A stretch of DNA of 64,000 bases from Xenorhabdus hominickii (GCF_002632725.1 NZ_NJAI01000003.1:124001-188000); one strand, 5' to 3'; numbered from the stretch's first letter, positions 28,695 through 37,724 are shown. The notes: a model not told the origin generated them from the sequence alone. Made by a program: numbers and translations.

Positions 28695-30467
28695 TCATAT
28701 AGGTCTTTTTGATATAATCATCTTCGAAAATAGTGTTTTCCCTTGCAGTGACGTATTTCCTAAATCATCGGTTGCTGGACATAACAGAATTTCTATTTTA
28801 TTAACTCCTTGAACTGATGGATGATAAATAACGAAAAATTCATTCCAGTCATTCCGTGCTCCAGTTCTAATAAATTCACTATATTTAATCTCATTATCAA
28901 TGTATTCTCTAATTAAAAATGAAGACTCTGGGGAACTCAATTCTTTTACATGGCAAGAGAAATAAATAATATCATCTTCCAGAACAGGGATTAATGCAGC
29001 AGAATATTCCCGTACTGATAATGGTTCTGAATCATCTAATTCAATAGCATAAGGTATACCAATAGGTCTATCATCGGATGAGGTACCACCAATATTTTTA
29101 AGTAGTATATCCGAATTTTCTATGCTGGGGGGGTAATTACAAAAATATGGTTTTTTGAATCTGTAAATTATAGTGCCGTTATTAATTTTACAAGCCATTT
29201 TTCCATTGATAGGTGGAGTGTTAATTAACAATGGATAGTCAGTAGAGACAATTAAACCTGTATCGGAATCATGAGTTACAATATCTTCGATTGTATTAAA
29301 TAAAGGTTTATTCATTCCGAGATTTCGCTCAAATGAAACTCCATTTTTGCAATTATTAATGCTCAAGCCATTTACTTTTACATTTGACGCATTAATAATT
29401 CTGATGGCTCCATTATCAATGTTGTTTACTTGACAGTTACTAATATGTATATTTTTACTTTCATTACTTCCTGGTAATGAAGGATACTGATAGTTAGTGA
29501 TTAAAATACCCGCGACTCCCGCTCTTTTATCATCCGGTGCTCCTTTGAATATAGAGGATGTTACAGTTATATTTTCCCCCTGAATTTCAAGGAAGTTTTT
29601 ATTCCTATAAGACTTTCCTGTTTGTTCTCCAATGTTATCAGAAAAAATTCCGTCTCTAGAGCCATCAGTAGAATGGTGGCAATCATTCATATCATATGTA
29701 TTACATAAAGAAATGCTCCACTTTTCACAACCGCGTTTCAAATCGGTCAATGTTCTATGCCCTCTTGCTGTATTTCCTCGGCTTACAATATTGCGTATTG
29801 TATATATTCCATACTCTGATGGTGAGTCTATGGAGCCATTCATACATTTAAACGCATTGAATCCTACTGAGGTTTTTTCTGGGTCTTCGCCTTCAGATGA
29901 ACAATATAAATATCGTATACCATCTATTGTTCCTCCATTAGTTGTGTAACCTTCCCAGGCTTCATGAGGCATATTTTTAAAGTGGCAGCGCAATGCTGTG
30001 ATATCAGTTAAAACAGAATCTCTATCTGCATGCCAACAAAATCCCCTGATTAGTGATTCCACCTTAATTTCATATCCACCTTGATATTGACCATCCATTC
30101 CAATATCTTCAAGCATGGCGTAAGTGAGATTTTGTTCGGGATCTTTTCGTGTAAACCACGCATAAATACCATAGCCATTTGAACCAACGGTTGCTCTGGT
30201 TAATGACACAGGTTTTATCGTGGTATCAAATCGGCCGGATGAGCGCCAATGAAACCAATCACCGATAGAAATGTAACCATCGAAACATATTTCTCGAATA
30301 CCTGAAAAATCTATCGGGATCCGCAATAATTCAGATCTATCTTGTAGATCCTGTAATAATTTCCTATTACAAACTCCAGACTCAATGCCAAATTCTTTTG
30401 CAGATATTACTCTGATTGAATTAAATGATTGAGATGGTAATAAAGAACTATGTATCATTTCTGACAT
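28695..30467 (-). CDS. Beta-helix protein of tail-spike/pectate-lyase-like fold
   Basis: A 590-residue protein. After a short N-terminal part typical of tail-spike head-binding or pectate-lyase-like starts (LLRIPIDFSGIREICFDGYISIGDWF), there are many short repeated strands of right-handed beta-helix type with N and G ladders (NITVTSSIFKGAP, NIHISNCQVNNIDNGAIRIINASNVKVNGLSINNCKNGVSF). The C-terminal 100 residues look like a separate beta domain. No catalytic residues can be named. It lies alone in AT-rich DNA next to the FimB-like recombinase. It could be a polysaccharide-binding or degrading surface/phage-tail protein; this is structural inference. Confidence 0.6.
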   Translation of the reverse strand: MSEMIHSSLLPSQSFNSIRVISAKEFGIESGVCNRKLLQDLQDRSELLRIPIDFSGIREICFDGYISIGDWFHWRSSGRFDTTIKPVSLTRATVGSNGYGIYAWFTRKDPEQNLTYAMLEDIGMDGQYQGGYEIKVESLIRGFCWHADRDSVLTDITALRCHFKNMPHEAWEGYTTNGGTIDGIRYLYCSSEGEDPEKTSVGFNAFKCMNGSIDSPSEYGIYTIRNIVSRGNTARGHRTLTDLKRGCEKWSISLCNTYDMNDCHHSTDGSRDGIFSDNIGEQTGKSYRNKNFLEIQGENITVTSSIFKGAPDDKRAGVAGILITNYQYPSLPGSNESKNIHISNCQVNNIDNGAIRIINASNVKVNGLSINNCKNGVSFERNLGMNKPLFNTIEDIVTHDSDTGLIVSTDYPLLINTPPINGKMACKINNGTIIYRFKKPYFCNYPPSIENSDILLKNIGGTSSDDRPIGIPYAIELDDSEPLSVREYSAALIPVLEDDIIYFSCHVKELSSPESSFLIREYIDNEIKYSEFIRTGARNDWNEFFVIYHPSVQGVNKIEILLCPATDDLGNTSLQGKTLFSKMIISKRPI

Positions 30468-30874
30468 CTATGTTACTCCAAAAAATATTTATCCTATATG
30501 ATAGTTTTTAATTTATTCAAAAACATCTTGGTTTTTGCTCATAAAACCTTATTTGATTATTAATGGCATTTCATAAAGGATAGTGTGATTGAGTTTTAAA
30601 TAGGTTTAATTCCCTGTTTATAATCACCTTAAGATACCACATGAAGTTATTTTTTTAATTAATCAGTCTTGTGTGATTTCCCATACATATGAATTGCTTA
30701 AAAAGTAAATGTTTCTTATCTCAATCATATGATTAAATATACAGCTCTAACTAGAGCGAATGACTTAAATAAAGTCGGCTTTATCTTTTACCTAACCATT
30801 AGTTTATATATTGTAAAAATAGGTTACCGATATAATTCAGTCATCGGCGTCAACACACAATGGGGCAGAAACAT
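30468..30874. other. 407-bp AT-rich gap
   Basis: No supported gene. It contains the second copy (30815-30875) of the 61-bp repeat found at 25691-25751, which ends exactly at the IS1 border. The left part contains the promoter region of the beta-helix protein. Confidence 0.45.
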
Positions 30875-30875
30875 G
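30815..30875. repeat. 61-bp dispersed repeat, copy B
   Basis: The partner of 25691-25751. Its last base is the first base of the IS1 terminal repeat, so IS1 probably inserted at or beside its end. Confidence 0.75.
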
Positions 30876-30904
30876 GGTCGTGTATTCAATCTGTTGATTG
30901 ATCA

Positions 30905-31270
30905 TCAATAATAGAATTCACGCTCGATGAATGTGCCAATGATCTTGTCATGCATTTCAACTGACTTAGAATAACCCAGCGTCTTGCGATTGAGTCGCTT
31001 TAGCCTGTTACGCAGGTTCAGATTTTCTCGTTCAATACGTTGAGTATAAAGTTTACCGGTGATGTGTTTCTCATCAGCCAATATGTCATATGCCCCTAAA
31101 TTATCGGTGCACCAGAATGCTACATCAAAAGCGGATAACTTTTCCAGCAACGTTCTGAGTGTCTGTTTGCTACGGGCTCCAAAAGCGTGAGCAACAATAC
31201 GTTTCAAGCGAGGCTCCCACGCGTACCACAACCAGCGTTGCCGTTTTTTGTTGCCGATGAATGACCACAT
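30905..31270 (-). CDS. insB: IS1 InsB' catalytic part of the transposase
   Basis: The frame covers the DDE catalytic part from MWSFIGNKKRQRWLWYAWEP to the end (KLYTQRIERENLNLRNRLKRLNRKTLGYSKSVEMHDKIIG). The same frame is open further upstream to the slippery site near 31345 (LKKLAPRCVTTLPL), so the natural product is the InsAB' fusion starting at 31602. Key IS1 features (TDN, RIER, HDKIIG) are present. Confidence 0.88.
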   Translation of the reverse strand: MWSFIGNKKRQRWLWYAWEPRLKRIVAHAFGARSKQTLRTLLEKLSAFDVAFWCTDNLGAYDILADEKHITGKLYTQRIERENLNLRNRLKRLNRKTLGYSKSVEMHDKIIGTFIEREFYY

Positions 31271-31323
31271 CTCATCGACTTCACAGATAAGCTGAAGCTC
31301 AGGGGTATCCAGCGGCAGCGTGG

Positions 31324-31602
31324 TTACACATCGTGGTGCGAGTTTTTTAAAGTGCGTACAACAGCGTTAATACTGACATGAAGTGCCCGTGCCGTATCAC
31401 GAATACCGGCGTTATTCATGGCAAGCTCGACGATTTGCTCTTTCATACCCGAATGGCAAGCCCGGTAAGTGTATTCGAGCTGGAAGGTTCTACGACAGGA
31501 CTGGCAATAATATCGTTGATGCCCACCTTCTCCTTTGCCGTGCTTTTTAACAGGCGTGGTTTGGTCGCAAAATCGACACTTCACTTCAACTAATGCCATC
31601 AC
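31324..31602 (-). CDS. insA: IS1 InsA
   Basis: A 92-residue IS1 InsA with the zinc-finger-like CRFCDQTTPVKKHGKGEGGHQRYYCQSCRRTFQ arrangement (two CxxC pairs) and a C-terminal HTH (DTARALHVSINAVVRTLKNS). Alone it acts as a repressor that binds the terminal repeats; the frameshift at A6C before its end makes the InsAB' transposase. Confidence 0.9.
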   Translation of the reverse strand: MMALVEVKCRFCDQTTPVKKHGKGEGGHQRYYCQSCRRTFQLEYTYRACHSGMKEQIVELAMNNAGIRDTARALHVSINAVVRTLKNSHHDV

Positions 31603-31661
31603 GATCCCTCACGTATTTACCTTCATTATATGTGAGGAACAACGGGATGAATACGTGACCC

Positions 31662-32068
31662 TATTTTTAAACGAAGCTGAGGTTAATGTAAGATATATCA
31701 AAAACGATAGCGGTTCTACAAATATAAATATTGAAACAGTAAAACAGAAAGCCCTTTTTAAAAAGCCAGGTACAGTAATCGATAGTGGTTCAACAACAAA
31801 TAAGCAATTAGTTAATTTCACAGTTCAAGATATCAATAACACACCTGAAAACAGTGTAAGACCTACAAATAATTACAGAATCACAGCAATTAGCTTTGAT
31901 CAAGTAGCTTATGTTGATATAATTCTATGTAGAATTAATGGATCATATAAGTCTAGAGTGGTTAGTGATAATGCGGGAAATGTAATCACAGCCACAGCAA
32001 CAGATAGTAACGGTAACATATCTGCAACCATAGAATCACAGTGCTCTTATTATCTAACCTGGTTATAA
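31662..32068 (+). pseudogene. 3' remnant of unknown gene cut by IS1
   Basis: The frame is open from the IS1 border to TAA 32068 and encodes about 134 residues (for example NEAEVNVRYIKNDSGSTNINIETVKQ and RPTNNYRITAISFDQVAYVDIILCRINGSYKSRV). There is no start codon with a ribosome site; the 5' end was lost with the IS1 insertion. The composition and the Thr/Asn/Ser-rich beta strands suggest a surface or tail-fibre-like protein. The family is not recognised. Confidence 0.45.
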
Positions 32069-32181
32069 GTTCTTAGTTGATATTGGACAAAAGTGAGTTA
32101 AATTATTTGTATTTGCTCTAACTTACTAGATTTAGATTACTAGATGTAATCTAAAACACTTGAAATATGCTCTTTCATTCT

Positions 32182-33960
32182 CTAATTCCAAAGAGACTCA
32201 ATATCAATATCGTCACTGTCTGGCCTACTACCGTCAGGCATCACATTGAATTGAACAACCATTGGGACATCGAATGATGTTCCTATAATTATCGAACAAC
32301 CCTTTGAAAGGTTGGGAATCATTTGTCGTGAGAGTTCATCAAGTGAGCTAATAGTGTTCTCTAGCAACTTGAGGTCACGCTCATTGACTAAGCGATGAAT
32401 AAAAAAATTATGTAGCTGAGACATAATCGTAGGTGAGATATCTGCTGGCCTCTGACTTGACAAAGTTAAGAAGAAACCAAATTTACGGCCTTCTTTGATA
32501 ATTTCCTCAAATAGCTCCAAACGATAATCCTTCCAACTCTCACTTTCACGACTCGATTGGGTCGACAGTATGTTATGAGCTTCATCAATTATCATGTGGA
32601 ATGTTTGCTCTGGTGGACTCTGGTTCATAACCTTCTGCTTGTGTTCACCATAATAAAACTTAGCAAGCAAAAGTGGCATAACCTTCTTAATTTCTTGATT
32701 AGTCCTTCGAAGTGATACCACTGACAATAACATGTTTGCTGGTCGTTCTTCTCTAACGTCAAACACACGATCTAGTGCTGTCAATGACGCTTCTACTCTC
32801 TTTAGTAGAGGTTGTATATGGTCGAACTGAACATAACCGCTAATGAGGTCAGAAAGAAGTTGAGTGTTGATTCTCAGTTTTAACTCATTGAATGGCGATA
32901 ACTCTCTAATGTTGATGTCGTCTACGTATGCTCTGCAATGATGATTGTACGTAAGGTCATTATCACCACCATTAAAATAATTTGGGTGGGGGGTGTTTGG
33001 GAAATACAACCGAGATCGTTCACCATGCCAGCCTATTTCCCTAACTTTTTTCTCTAGGTCTTGGGAGCCAACAAGTTTTGCAATCTCTTCAATAAGAGCT
33101 ACAAACTCTTTCTTTTGTGCGGTACTTGTGAGAGCACGCTCGATAGTTGACTTGACGTACTTCTGCAAGCTATCTGGATTGTCTTTGAACCTGTTTCGAC
33201 CAGAAACTATCCGCTTTAAGAACGGCTTCTGAGTATTCTCAGTTGCTTTGAATAAGATGCCGAATAATTCTTCATCCCAGAATACATCGCTAGTGAGTGG
33301 AAATTTATCGCCATCATCATTGCGAGTATCTAGTTGGTATACCTTCTTATACTTGTCTTTTGATATTAGCTGGTTATTTGTGTACTCTCCATTAAAGTCG
33401 ATAACAACAAAGTGACTCTTGTTTATGAGCTTGTCCAGCTTATTGCGAAATAGCGTTGTGTATATGTTAGTCAGCGTATTAGATTTGCCACTACCAGTAT
33501 TGCCGAAAATTCCTATATGAGTGTTGAATAGCTTTACCCAAGGTAGCGATATAGGTATTTCTTCAGTAAGCGTTTCACCGACAACGAAGTTGTCGTCAGG
33601 CTTTCCAAAGATAGATTTAACCTGAGTGTCACTCATTAAATACGCAATATCACGGATCATCGGAAGGTGTTTTATGCCTTCATGGAATTCATTGAACTGG
33701 AAATGCCCAATTGGTACTAACTCAACTTTACGGATATAGCAGCCGCTCTCTTCGTCTTTTAGTCGTTCATCTAGGTATTCGCCTTGTACTCTAGCAACGA
33801 TATCCTTGAACCCACGACGAATTAAAATGAACTCCTGGATCGATACACCGTTGAATTTTTCGCCGTTATAGAACAACGTCTCGTTGTTGGACTCTTCGTA
33901 TAATTCTACAGTGATATTAGTGCCTTTAACTGAAATTACTTCACCAATTGCTATACTCAT
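32182..33960 (-). CDS. herA: HerA-like ATPase of a SIR2-HerA antiphage system
   Basis: A 592-residue HerA/FtsK-type translocase. An N-terminal HAS-barrel-like domain (IGEVISVKGTNITVELYEE) is followed by Walker A HIGIFGNTGSGKSNTLTNI, HFVVIDFNGEYTN near residue 190 and Walker B HMIIDEAHNIL, then a sensor segment (EIIKEGRKFGFFLTLSSQRPADISPTIMSQ). It is the second gene of a two-gene operon: its start overlaps the upstream SIR2 gene stop by 4 bp. SIR2-HerA pairs (also called Nezha) form large complexes that deplete NAD or cut DNA upon phage infection. The pairing and motifs make the assignment strong. Confidence 0.88.
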   Translation of the reverse strand: MSIAIGEVISVKGTNITVELYEESNNETLFYNGEKFNGVSIQEFILIRRGFKDIVARVQGEYLDERLKDEESGCYIRKVELVPIGHFQFNEFHEGIKHLPMIRDIAYLMSDTQVKSIFGKPDDNFVVGETLTEEIPISLPWVKLFNTHIGIFGNTGSGKSNTLTNIYTTLFRNKLDKLINKSHFVVIDFNGEYTNNQLISKDKYKKVYQLDTRNDDGDKFPLTSDVFWDEELFGILFKATENTQKPFLKRIVSGRNRFKDNPDSLQKYVKSTIERALTSTAQKKEFVALIEEIAKLVGSQDLEKKVREIGWHGERSRLYFPNTPHPNYFNGGDNDLTYNHHCRAYVDDINIRELSPFNELKLRINTQLLSDLISGYVQFDHIQPLLKRVEASLTALDRVFDVREERPANMLLSVVSLRRTNQEIKKVMPLLLAKFYYGEHKQKVMNQSPPEQTFHMIIDEAHNILSTQSSRESESWKDYRLELFEEIIKEGRKFGFFLTLSSQRPADISPTIMSQLHNFFIHRLVNERDLKLLENTISSLDELSRQMIPNLSKGCSIIIGTSFDVPMVVQFNVMPDGSRPDSDDIDIESLWN

Positions 33961-35159
33961 TTGACACCACCAACTACAGCTTCAAGCATTGGCTTCATGG
34001 TTTCTTCAGGCATAGGTTTGTTTAGTTTATTTACCGTGAAGTATTCATCATTGAAAAGCGTAAAATCTAATTTTCTATCTTCGGAGTAAATCAACTTAAC
34101 ATTCGGGTACTTTCTGAATATTTCCGACATCCTGTCTTTCGTTGACTCGTCATAGCACATTACGTACATAGTCAATGACGGATTAGACAATGCTCGCTGT
34201 ACAAGACTGAGAATGTGCTCGTCGGCAAAAGAGAAGCCGAAAGCAATTAATACTGAATGAGGGCGTTCAAGTTCATAACTTAGGTGACGAAGAATCTGAT
34301 AGTAAGCCTCTTCAAAGACGGTTTCATGAAACTTCCACTTTGTGGGGTTCACGATAGGCATTTTGTTATAGTCCTGCCCAAATTGCTCAGAACGAAGTTT
34401 CGTAAAATCTGTGTGAGCTTCAAATACACTCAGGTCATTGAGCGATTTATTTGTATCATAAAGAATCACCTTGCAAGCATCTAGAATATTATTTTCGTCT
34501 TGATTGAAGTCTATGTTGTAACAGCTAGTACCGTAATTAAGTTCAATATCACCATCTTTGTTGCCTTTCATCCAATGTACTGAGCCGTGAGCATGCAGAA
34601 GGTTTACTTGAGGAAGAAACTGTTCGTGACGGTCAAACACGCCTTTATTTACGATACGGTTATTGAAGTTTCTTGTGTGGAAAGTACGCGCTTGAAAACC
34701 AGTGCTGCCATCATTAACTTCGAACTGAGATGTTCTTTCTGCCATCAACTCTTCGCTAGCAATTTCAAAGCAATTATCGTAGTTAGTTGTGAAAATGTTT
34801 GCTTTTTTGGCTGATGGTTTTTGCTTGTTTAAGAGGTGAATCAAAGTGGTCATGAACCGCTTATATTCTTGAATGACGCTTTCTTCATGTGGCGGTCTAG
34901 GAGGAGCAGGAATACCTTTGGCTGGAACTGAGGGTAAACCAGGCTTAATACATTCTCGGTAGTACAACATGAACAGCAGTGTTGTCATTTCTTTGTTGCT
35001 TTCATATTTCTTTGCAAGTGTCTCGAATGTGCACTTACTACCATCTAGCCCCTTTACCTCTAGTGCTAACGTCGGTAGAAAACCATTTGAAGCACCAGCA
35101 CCGACAAGAAAGTTCAGGTTATGATCGTAGATTTGATGTAAGTTAAATTCAGCAGTCAT
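33957..35159 (-). CDS. SIR2-like NADase of a SIR2-HerA antiphage system
   Basis: A 400-residue protein with a SIR2-like fold (SIR2_2 type): NAD-binding LVGAGAS near residue 20, NIFTTNYDNCFE in the middle, the catalytic-type LLHAHGSVHW, and LIAFGFSFADEHIL. Residue patterns needed for NAD binding and cleavage (Asn in TNYD and His in HGS) are present. It precedes herA with a 4-bp overlap. In known systems the SIR2 protein depletes NAD when triggered. Both genes lie between two transposon-end-like motifs (32083 and 35330), suggesting that they move as a unit. Confidence 0.88.
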   Translation of the reverse strand: MTAEFNLHQIYDHNLNFLVGAGASNGFLPTLALEVKGLDGSKCTFETLAKKYESNKEMTTLLFMLYYRECIKPGLPSVPAKGIPAPPRPPHEESVIQEYKRFMTTLIHLLNKQKPSAKKANIFTTNYDNCFEIASEELMAERTSQFEVNDGSTGFQARTFHTRNFNNRIVNKGVFDRHEQFLPQVNLLHAHGSVHWMKGNKDGDIELNYGTSCYNIDFNQDENNILDACKVILYDTNKSLNDLSVFEAHTDFTKLRSEQFGQDYNKMPIVNPTKWKFHETVFEEAYYQILRHLSYELERPHSVLIAFGFSFADEHILSLVQRALSNPSLTMYVMCYDESTKDRMSEIFRKYPNVKLIYSEDRKLDFTLFNDEYFTVNKLNKPMPEETMKPMLEAVVGGVK

Positions 35160-35610
35160 TTAAATCTATTTCCAAGAATAAGTCATGTCGATAGAAAGAC
35201 TGAATAGCCACCGAATCAGAAGACACAGGCTGGCCACACAGATACAAAACTTAACACATATTGATTCATTAGCTAAATTTGGTCAAAGAGAAAAGCTAAA
35301 GCGTATGACTTTTTGGAGCATAAAACAGTTTGGGGCAAAAGCGAGTTAGTTGTACCAATGTGATTACCAAATAAGACTCGATCTGACACTATTGATGATC
35401 TGAGCTAGACCTAATCTGATGAGATGGATGCCCTGTATGGCGTCAATTGTACCAAAATGAAATAAATATATTGTGAGATCTCTGACTTCGACTGACAGAT
35501 CATTTTTAGCTATTTAAATTGAACGCTTAAGTGTTTACTGTTCCATTGTTCCCGAAATCCCTATGAACTGTATATTTTGTCTCCCGTTATTAAATGAAAA
35601 GGATTCAGTT
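35160..35610. other. 451-bp gap with transposon-end-like motif
   Basis: No gene seen. Positions 35330-35357 hold TTTGGGGCAAAAGCGAGTTA followed by GTTGTACCAA, which recurs at 13078-13102. The segment AATAAGACTCGA follows in both copies. The right end contains the promoter of the DUF62 gene. Confidence 0.5.
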
Positions 35611-36522
35611 ATGGATATTCGAACTACTCTCCGGGCTGCGAGTCTTTCTCTCGCTCTTGTAAGTACGGTTACTGTTGCCAATGAAGCCCTGGTGTTTCAG
35701 ACAGATTTCGGCCTAAAAGATGGGGCAGTATCGGTTATGAAAGGGATATCTTTCAAGGTGAATCCTAGCCAGCCTATTTATGATCTAACACATGAAATTC
35801 CACCTTATAATATTTGGGAAGCTTCATATCGCCTTTACCAGACTCTACCATACTGGCCCAAAGGGACTGTCTTTGTAAGCGTGGTGGATCCGGGAGTGGG
35901 CACTGACAGGCGCTCAGTGGTTATCAAGACACAGAGTGGTCATTACATAGTCTCACCGGATAACGGAACATTGACCTTGGTAGCTGAACACTTTGGTATT
36001 GAATCTGTACGTCAGATTGACGAGAAGTTCAACCGTGTACCTGGCTCTGAAAAATCATATACTTTTCATGGACGTGATGTATACGCATATACTGGGGCAC
36101 GACTTGCTTCAGGTATTATTAGCTATGAACAGGTGGGGCCGCTGTTACCAAATAAAGTAGTAAAGATCCCTTATCAGACTGGTGTAGCTGAAAGGGATGG
36201 AACTCTTAAGGGGACTATTCCAGTTCTAGATGTACGGTTTGGGAATGTCTGGAGTAATATCAATGACAGCCAGGTCAGTAAGGTGGGTATTCACAAAGGG
36301 GATCAGGTCTGCATTAAAATAAGTGAAGGGGATAAGATCCGGTATGAAGGCAAAGCCCCATATGTCAGCAGCTTTGGTGAAGTTCCTGAAGGTCAACCTT
36401 TGGTGTATCTCAACAGCCTGCTACAGGTATCGGTAGCACTCAATATGGATAACTTCGCTGCCAGATACCAAGTGCAGTCTGGTGATAACTGGCGCATCAG
36501 CCTAAAAAAGTGCTCAGATTAA
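35611..36522 (+). CDS. Exported SAM hydroxide adenosyltransferase-like protein (DUF62)
   Basis: A 303-residue member of the SAM-dependent chlorinase/fluorinase-like (DUF62) family. Motifs seen are the N-terminal VFQTDFGLKDGAVSVMKG, the SAM-site segment VDPGVGTDRRSVVIKT with the conserved D-P-G-V-G, YIVSPDNGTLT, HGRDVYAYTGARL and the C-terminal barrel. DUF62 proteins hydrolyse SAM to adenosine and methionine; the halogenases are special cases. Unusually, an N-terminal signal peptide (RTTLRAASLSLALVSTVTVA) precedes the domain, so it acts in the periplasm. The ATG at 35611 follows AAAAGGA. There is no partner gene next to it. Confidence 0.85.
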   Translation: MDIRTTLRAASLSLALVSTVTVANEALVFQTDFGLKDGAVSVMKGISFKVNPSQPIYDLTHEIPPYNIWEASYRLYQTLPYWPKGTVFVSVVDPGVGTDRRSVVIKTQSGHYIVSPDNGTLTLVAEHFGIESVRQIDEKFNRVPGSEKSYTFHGRDVYAYTGARLASGIISYEQVGPLLPNKVVKIPYQTGVAERDGTLKGTIPVLDVRFGNVWSNINDSQVSKVGIHKGDQVCIKISEGDKIRYEGKAPYVSSFGEVPEGQPLVYLNSLLQVSVALNMDNFAARYQVQSGDNWRISLKKCSD

Positions 36523-37277
36523 AGGGAACTGGCAACTACACAAAATGCTAATTAAGGTCTGGGTTTTCCACTATATTTACATGCACCTTTGATTACTTAA
36601 CCCATGACTGGTCTGGCGCAGCAGGTATTCCCGTGGCGAACGGTCAGTACACTGTGCAGATGCTGCCCGCTCAAAGAATCTCGGGCAGTTTTGAGCGAAT
36701 AGCCGACTTAACTTAACATATTACTATGGTGCAAACTTACGTTGTGTTTCGGTTATGCACCATAAAGCCAATTAGTTGAGTCTTTCTTATTAACTCTTTT
36801 AATTAGTCATTAGATTTTCTAGGTGACCCCATCCAGTTTAACTTTTTTAACAGGAGTAGTGTGCAACACATTTTGGGGCATAAATGATTTAGACAAACGA
36901 CCAGAACGGGTCACCTCGTATTGACAGCCTCTCTCTGACTCCCCCAAAATCCCGTCGTGTTCCTGACATTATTTTTTGTCCCGAGAAATGAATTACCCAT
37001 TGACCTAATGATTTCCGTTTATTAGCGTAGTCAGACTTATCCATGATCCGGTCGCTTGTGAGGATCACCTTCGGGCAGCGACAGCAACACTCCTGTAGCC
37101 TGCAAGGGAGTACACACTGTGTGGTACATCTGCGCACCTTTGGAAGCAGATATCGTCAGTCTGATGACGATGAAGGTCTCTTAATCTCATCCATGATGGC
37201 CAACAGGCCAGTCACCCAACGGGGAACACATTTCCCATTGGGTCAGGTGTTCTCCGTTGTTTTATCAGGAGAATACC
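36523..37277. other. 755-bp gap: gene remnant, transposon-end motif and ICE leader
   Basis: Three things are seen. (1) A frame open from 36552 to TAA 36716 without a start encodes HDWSGAAGIPVANGQYTVQM, similar to the Ig-like loop of FlgD proteins; it is probably a dead fragment. (2) TTTGGGGCATAAATGATTTAG lies at 36872-36892, the same type of motif as at the other module borders. (3) Positions 37092-37154 are related to 11368-11430, and the antirestriction gene follows with an AGGAGA site. No complete gene is seen. Confidence 0.5.
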
Positions 37278-37712
37278 ATGCAACAAAATATCACCCCGGC
37301 CACGGTGCACACTGTGTCCCCGGCTGAATTATCCCCTTTTGCTGAAATTTTTCCGCACACCGGTCCACTGGAACTGATGCTGCTGGAGCACACGTTCATT
37401 AAAGCCGCTGCTGTGCTTTGTGACGATGACCGGTGTGACCGATGGCAGTACCGGAAAGTGTCAGACAGCATCGCCTATATCGTGCCGATGCGGCCGGATT
37501 CTTCTGTGGTTAACGTGGATACGACTGACTTTAAAGGTGAAGTCTCCGCCGATGCCTTTGGGCTGATGGTAACTCTGAGCGTATTGGGTTATCTGACGGC
37601 CCTGATGAAGCTGGACGGGTACGCTGAGCGGCTTTGCGCCTTGCGTGAATATGCGTGGCAACATCCTCAGGCTTCGTGTATCCGGGCTGCTTTGGGCTTA
37701 AAGGGTGCATAA
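37278..37712 (+). CDS. Antirestriction protein, ArdB/KlcA family
   Basis: A 144-residue ArdB/KlcA-like protein. Typical signatures are WQYRKVSDSIAYIVPM, GEVSADAFGLMVTLSVLGYL (the MSADAAGI-type segment) and CALREYAWQHPQASCIRAAL at the end. These proteins inhibit type I restriction enzymes in vivo during DNA transfer. Start ATG 37278 follows AGGAGA. It is the first of two related copies; the stop is 13 bp before the next start. Its role would be protection of incoming ICE DNA in a new host. Confidence 0.87.
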   Translation: MQQNITPATVHTVSPAELSPFAEIFPHTGPLELMLLEHTFIKAAAVLCDDDRCDRWQYRKVSDSIAYIVPMRPDSSVVNVDTTDFKGEVSADAFGLMVTLSVLGYLTALMKLDGYAERLCALREYAWQHPQASCIRAALGLKGA

Positions 37713-37724
37713 CAGGAGAACGTG

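Larger units (their letters stand above)
30875..31661 (-). mobile_element. IS1-family insertion sequence
   Basis: The 787-bp element has imperfect terminal inverted repeats starting GGGTC (GGGTCGTGTATTCA at 30875 and its inverted relative ending at 31661). It contains insA and insB with the A6C slippery sequence typical of IS1 (TTAAAAAACTC on the minus strand, about 31345) for the -1 frameshift to InsAB'. Both frames are intact, so it may be active. No 8-9 bp target duplication is visible, which suggests a later rearrangement at one end. Confidence 0.88.

Noticed and set aside
30866..31670. IS1 target-site duplication
   Set aside because: The flanks differ; no 8-9 bp duplication is present.
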